From Anticarsia gemmatalis (lineage: Eukaryota > Arthropoda > Insecta > Lepidoptera > Erebidae), in assembly GCF_050436995.1 (NCBI RefSeq), contig NC_134754.1, positions 1,729,001-1,793,000 on the forward strand: 64,000 nt of DNA, in the 5' to 3' direction. The notes beneath the pieces were generated by a model. It did not search any database. It was not told where the DNA came from and saw only the letters and a program-made list of their open reading frames with translations. Shown piece after piece: positions 60,120 through 64,000 of the stretch. The translations under genes were made by a program, and so were the position numbers. Position 1 is the stretch's first letter, and each line of letters opens with the position of its first letter.

Positions 60120-60320
60120 CAATTATTTGCGAATAGTTTACATAAACCATTCCTGAAAGAATGCAGGCTCCAGGCCTTTGCCTAGTTCTCTTCCATTTCA
60201 ATAAAAATCAAATCATTTATTTAAATATAGGTTAATTACTAACACTTGAACTTGAATTTACCGCCTGATTGGAAGGTAGTGCCAATGAGAAAAACTGGCA
60301 AGAAACTCTTGTAAAACTTT

Positions 60321-60326
60321 TTTATT
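60321..60326 (-). terminator. Poly(A) signal for the stathmin-like gene (short form)
   Basis: AATAAA on the minus strand, 78 nt after the stop at 60404-60406. It supports exon 3 as a genuine last exon. Confidence 0.55.
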
Positions 60327-60403
60327 TTCTTTTAAGGGAAGGCAGGGACTCTTGCTCTAGCTGTCATAGTCATATACTATAACAGTGCCTGGGTTTTCTC
60401 TAT

Positions 60404-60526
60404 CTACTTTAGTAATGTAAAAGTATTTATACCAACATGTTCTGAATCCAGTCTATCCATCTCGTGAACCGATCTCGTCATCTTTTGTGCTCGCTTCTGC
60501 GCAGATGCCGCTCTTGCTTGTAGGAT
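60404..60526 (-). CDS. Stathmin-domain-like protein, exon 3 (short C-terminus)
   Basis: It follows an ATATACAG acceptor in phase 0. The 40 codons to TAG (60404-60406) read 'ILQARAASAQKRAQKMTRSV' and 'HEMDRLDSEHVGINTFTLLK'. This continues the heptad-like charged helix of stathmin proteins begun in exon 2. If the frame is read to the stop, the protein is 149 residues, far shorter than free stathmin's long helix, as in vertebrate STMND1. If spliced on after GAACAT it would join 58741-58821. The Arg/Lys/Glu/Ala content suits a helical microtubule or tubulin-binding segment; binding itself is inference. Confidence 0.78.
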   Translation of the reverse strand: MLQARAASAQKRAQKMTRSVHEMDRLDSEHVGINTFTLLK

Positions 60527-61623
60527 CTGTATATATCATATAAAACAATGAATTATTAAAATAAATATACGAAAATGTAATAGTTTCAGTATTCCTAAAT
60601 AATCCCAATTGCTTTTTAAAATATCATTAGGAATTGAGGGGAAAACTCTACAGCAAATTTGTAGATTGAGAGATTTATTGTCTTCTTACATCTTCTGTAT
60701 CATCATGAAAATGAGACGTACATATATCCACATAGCAAACTTATTAGAAACAATAGTGTGGTCTTAGTCTTTGCAGCAGCGGAAGAATGACATGTGGGTG
60801 ATGCCTTTCATACAGCATGCGATTGTAACATAATCTCGTTAGATAGATGTCTATTGTGCTTTATGCATATTAACTAACTAGTTATATACCTAGCTGTAGT
60901 TAAAGCAACAGCCAACACTATTTAATACTACAGTATCTACAAGTCAAATGACAAGGTACAGTTCTACAGTTATATTTATTGCAGTCCAGGCAATCGTTTC
61001 CCAATATCTTTACATAACGGTTGTAAAAAGCAATACGTTTTTAAACTGTTTTTACGACAGTTCGTGTCGCAAATTACCGAGGGACCGTATTTATCATGCC
61101 GTCTGCCGTACGTATGTAAGTTTAAATGTTTGCCGCATTTGTCTCTGTCACTTACCTGTATTTCTCTGTATGTAAGAAATTTGGAAAGGCTGATGTGATT
61201 TTACATACGATTTTTTATTGATTTGAGTCATCCATAGCTTTACTTCTGAGTCACCTTGGTTGGTGTAATTGAGTGCCAAGTATACAAAAATCAGCATCCA
61301 TTCTAGAATGGATTATGTTAAGCTCGTACTATACATTATACAAAGTATGAGTATTAATACATAGTAGGTACTATTCATGCAGCCTTCAAAGTTACGATTT
61401 TCACCTCAGCATATATTATATTTTAGTTTCTAAGATGATGATTTATTTTACTTCTATGGCCTTAGTGAGTCTTGAAATCGCAGATTAACATTCTCTTAAA
61501 TCAACAAAATACAGGACAGGATAAAAATATCAAAAGTTATTCCACCATACATACATATGCCATAGCACTCACTAATTAGAGATATACTTTTGCAACACTA
61601 ATTATAAACTATTAACTACTTAC

Positions 61624-61781
61624 AGACATTCTTCTCTGTTCAGCTTCAGCCAACTTCTCCTCAATATCAGGTAGACTGATCTCGGACTGAGGAGGCTGGA
61701 GTAATCTTTGCAGGTGAGGCGGCGGTGTGGTCGGACGCTTAGCACCATCGAACTCTTCTAAAGGGATCTCAAATGCTACGG
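61624..61781 (-). CDS. Stathmin-domain-like protein, exon 2
   Basis: This 158-nt exon lies between CTTCCACAG and GTAAGT, joining exon 1 in phase 1 and exon 3 in phase 0. It reads 'VAFEIPLEEFDGAKRPTTPP', a Leu/Pro/Gln linker, then 'SLPDIEEKLAEAEQRRMS'. This has the stathmin layout: a short beta-hairpin cap (A-F-E-x-x-L), a Pro-rich Ser/Thr-Pro linker, then the helix opening with I-E-E-K-L-x-A-A-E-x-R-R. Stathmins sequester tubulin and are regulated by phosphorylation in that linker; Thr-Thr-Pro here is a possible proline-directed site. The linker is longer than in stathmin 1. Confidence 0.85.
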
Positions 61782-63029
61782 CTGTGGAAGAAAGAGTAAA
61801 CGATGAATGAGCACGTAGAAAACACGTTCTTTAGCACGATTTTCTACAGTTGAAATTATCGAGTATCGAAAGTTTGACATTTAATATGTACCGCCAGAAT
61901 TAAAACCCATGGTTGGCAATAATAGAAAAGTGTTATTAAATTCTTCGCGGAATATTCATAGAATCTTGTGTACGTGCCCCATGTTAGGCGGAAAATATGC
62001 TAGTCAACTACGGGGAGAAAAGTGGTTATGTTTTGATACTCCTCTAATTGGATATATCAGGCTTCAAATGTAAAAAAAATAAACGGTAATATGTTGAAAT
62101 GCACTCTGTCGAAATTCTAAACCAAATTGATGGTTTTCGTGTTTTTACGATTTAATAAAGTTAAGGTGGAACAATTGTTCCCTGTACAAGATCTCAAAGG
62201 TTTTCCTAGAAATTACGATGTTAAGAAATCTCTGCAAAAGTAATAAAATGTGAAAATATTTTATGTTTGAGTCATGTTAATTACAATAGGTCATTTTCAT
62301 TTCCTCCCATATCTTCTGTGTTATTTTCAGTGATTTATGTGAGGTGTTCGCTATTACTTATTTACAGTAATTAAATATTTAAAGTAGCCTTTAAAAACCT
62401 TTAAAGCAGTCACGCAATGTGCATCACCTCATGTTCTATTTACGTTCAAAATCAATAATTCATGAACAACAAAATTAGATGCGAATCGATTAATATTGAC
62501 GTAAGGTGGTCAAACTGATCGATAGTATTATTGAGTACATTGAAAACTTGAATACTCTAATATCGGCTATTTTTCGCGAAGTTAGAATGCTTTCGAGGGA
62601 TTCCCAGTATTTTATCTTAAACATACATAAACAGATAAAATAAGAAAATTTCCCAACCACCCAAAAATTTTAAGATATCTAAAATTTTAAAATTATCGGC
62701 TACATTTTAATCTCGTTTCGCATTTAGTTCGAAAATATTAAGAATATACACAATTTTTAATGTTTTGGAAAATAAATCAATGTAATGGCCATAGCCAATT
62801 TATGGCATTAAAACATTTCTTGCAATTTGAGTTTAATAAGGTCCATCCCTTATAACAAAACATGTCTTGAAATGAAGAAATTGTGCAGTAATTATAAATT
62901 ATTTTGGATTTTAATAAGCCCTATGGTTTATCCTATTCCTAAGGTACAAAGGATAATTTAACTTTGAGACTTTTTAGTCTAATGAATCTATTCAAAGAAA
63001 CAACGGTTAGTCAAGTAAAGTCAACTCAC

Positions 63030-63198
63030 GAGGTTTAGGCAACACAGGAGTCTCGGGCAGCACAACAGTGGGTAGGTCGTCTCCGTCACCATCGTCTCTA
63101 TGGTGTCCATTCAGTCCAGCGCCGTTTGTCGCCTTCGTAGCACCGTTCGTAGCTTCTTCACGCACTGCCACCGCCGAGCCGGAGGAGCCGCAACCCAT
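63030..63198 (-). CDS. Stathmin-domain-like protein, exon 1 (acylated N-terminus)
   Basis: The ATG at 63198 is followed by 56 codons plus one base to a perfect GTGAGT donor. It begins MGCGSSGSAVAV, a Gly2 myristoylation and Cys3 palmitoylation signal, then an Ala/Asn/Gly-rich stretch with Asp/His and a Pro/Leu/Val segment ('LPTVVLPETPVLPKP'). Vertebrate STMND1 also begins MGCG, which supports the relationship and suggests membrane anchoring. Just upstream (63205) a CTAAC branch-like motif and TCTAAG acceptor suggest that a non-coding leader exon lies further up, perhaps beyond the window. The reading frame continues to a stop inside the intron; splicing avoids it. Confidence 0.85.
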
Positions 63199-64000
63199 TT
63201 TAAACCTTAGACGTTAGAATACAGAGTTTAATTTTGCATGTTAACTGTTGGAATTATTTTTTTATTCTTTTTACTTTAAGTCTGCGTGAAGTTTAGTTTT
63301 GCTTGACCACTTCTTTGCTGCAAAAGAGACTTAGTTGTAGAGTTAGAGACTTCTACGAAGGATTTTTAGTCGAGCTAAAATAATCGTCTAAATATGATCA
63401 AAGTCGTATCCGCTGTTTTAATATCGAAACGGAATTACATAAAAACTTTTTTATTTATAACATTAGCAGAGAAGACGGGAGTAATGTTGGTCTGGTTGAT
63501 TTAAACTACTCAGTGCCTTTAAATACTCGTAATTAATTTTGTGTCAAAAAAAATTATTCTCCACAACTTAATTTGAAATTTGAAGTGAAAATACTTCACT
63601 AGGTCCACCTAATAAGTGTTCTAACGATAGAGAATAGATTTAGTTGCTAGAACTTTATATCGACCACTTAGTAAGGTGAGAGTTGAAACGAATCAATATA
63701 AATAATTGGTTACTCTTCACTGATAGCACTAAATATGTCTACTACTCATTGATTTTCAGTCACGAAACTTACAGGACATTGAACCTGTTCTTTTATAGGT
63801 ATATAGCTACTTTAACGAGTTTAACTTTTCACTTAAGACCGTAATTTCCAAGCTTTTTTTAGTTTGTAGCCCATTACTGTCCCACTGCTGGGCAAGGGTC
63901 TCTTCCCAAACGAGGAAGGGGTCAGGCTTTAAGTCCACCACGCTTGCCAAGTGCGGAACTTTGTATGTTCTCAATAAATGTAATAAACAATTTTTAGGTA
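63199..64000 (-). other. Upstream region of the stathmin-like gene
   Basis: No coding exon was seen. A 3' splice acceptor just before the start codon suggests that the transcription start is elsewhere. A reversed SINE lies at 63863-63956. Confidence 0.5.
63863..63956 (-). mobile_element. SINE tail, minus orientation
   Basis: 'TAGCCCATTACTGTCCCACT', 'GCTGGGCAAGGGTCTCTTCC' and 'AGTCCACCACGCTTGCC' are the complement of the common lepidopteran SINE tail seen at 1680-1778. Confidence 0.8.

Noticed and set aside
1..64000. CRISPR arrays, bacterial operons, integrated viral genes
   Set aside because: No regularly spaced repeats with unique spacers, no dense coding and no viral replication or capsid-like frames were seen; the repeats are eukaryotic transposons.

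Overview
This window looks like lepidopteran (moth or butterfly) nuclear DNA. It is AT-rich, has small exons in long introns, and is full of repeat families typical of Lepidoptera: tRNA-derived SINEs, SINEs with a 5S-rRNA-like segment, Helitron-like elements that begin TCTATACTAATATTATAAA and end CTAG before a T, and several MITEs. I see no bacterial-style operons, CRISPR arrays, rRNA genes or intact tRNA genes. All gene calls come from reading translations, splice signals and remembered family features; no search was run.

Layout. (1) From about 1 to at least 20,879 (+): the 3' half of a muscarinic acetylcholine receptor gene, A-type (mAChR-A). Three coding exons are recognised (12110-12218, 18928-19103, 20099-20879). 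They encode most of intracellular loop 3, TM6, TM7 and the C-terminus; TM1-TM5 must lie before the window. The intron before 12110 holds a direct tandem segmental duplication (7180-10063 / 10064-14703). Each copy carries a possible 21-nt microexon with good splice sites and a phase that fits the next exon. (2) 20,880-40,640: the receptor 3' UTR, then repeat-rich intergenic DNA with a 1.07-kb foldback element, Helitrons, a MITE, hairpins and a possible CpG-rich promoter/leader exon near 33.6-34.3 kb. (3) 40,648-42,323 (-): a complete three-exon gene for a secreted Gly/Trp-rich, probably cuticular protein, with TATA box and poly(A) signal. (4) 48,452-53,109 (+): two tandem, two-exon paralogues for small secreted proteins with identical intron phase and position. 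They tentatively resemble the insect MBF2 family. An orphan ORF with a poly(A) signal and a MITE lie between them. (5) 58,741-63,205 (-): a stathmin-domain-like gene (MGCG N-terminus, like vertebrate STMND1) with three confident exons and a candidate alternative last exon.

The genes do not form a pathway: a neuronal GPCR, a structural secreted protein, a small secreted-protein pair and a probable membrane-anchored microtubule-regulator relative. The observations most worth following are the duplicated in-frame microexon in the receptor loop, the duplication that kept the receptor exon in only one copy, and the paralogous secreted pair.
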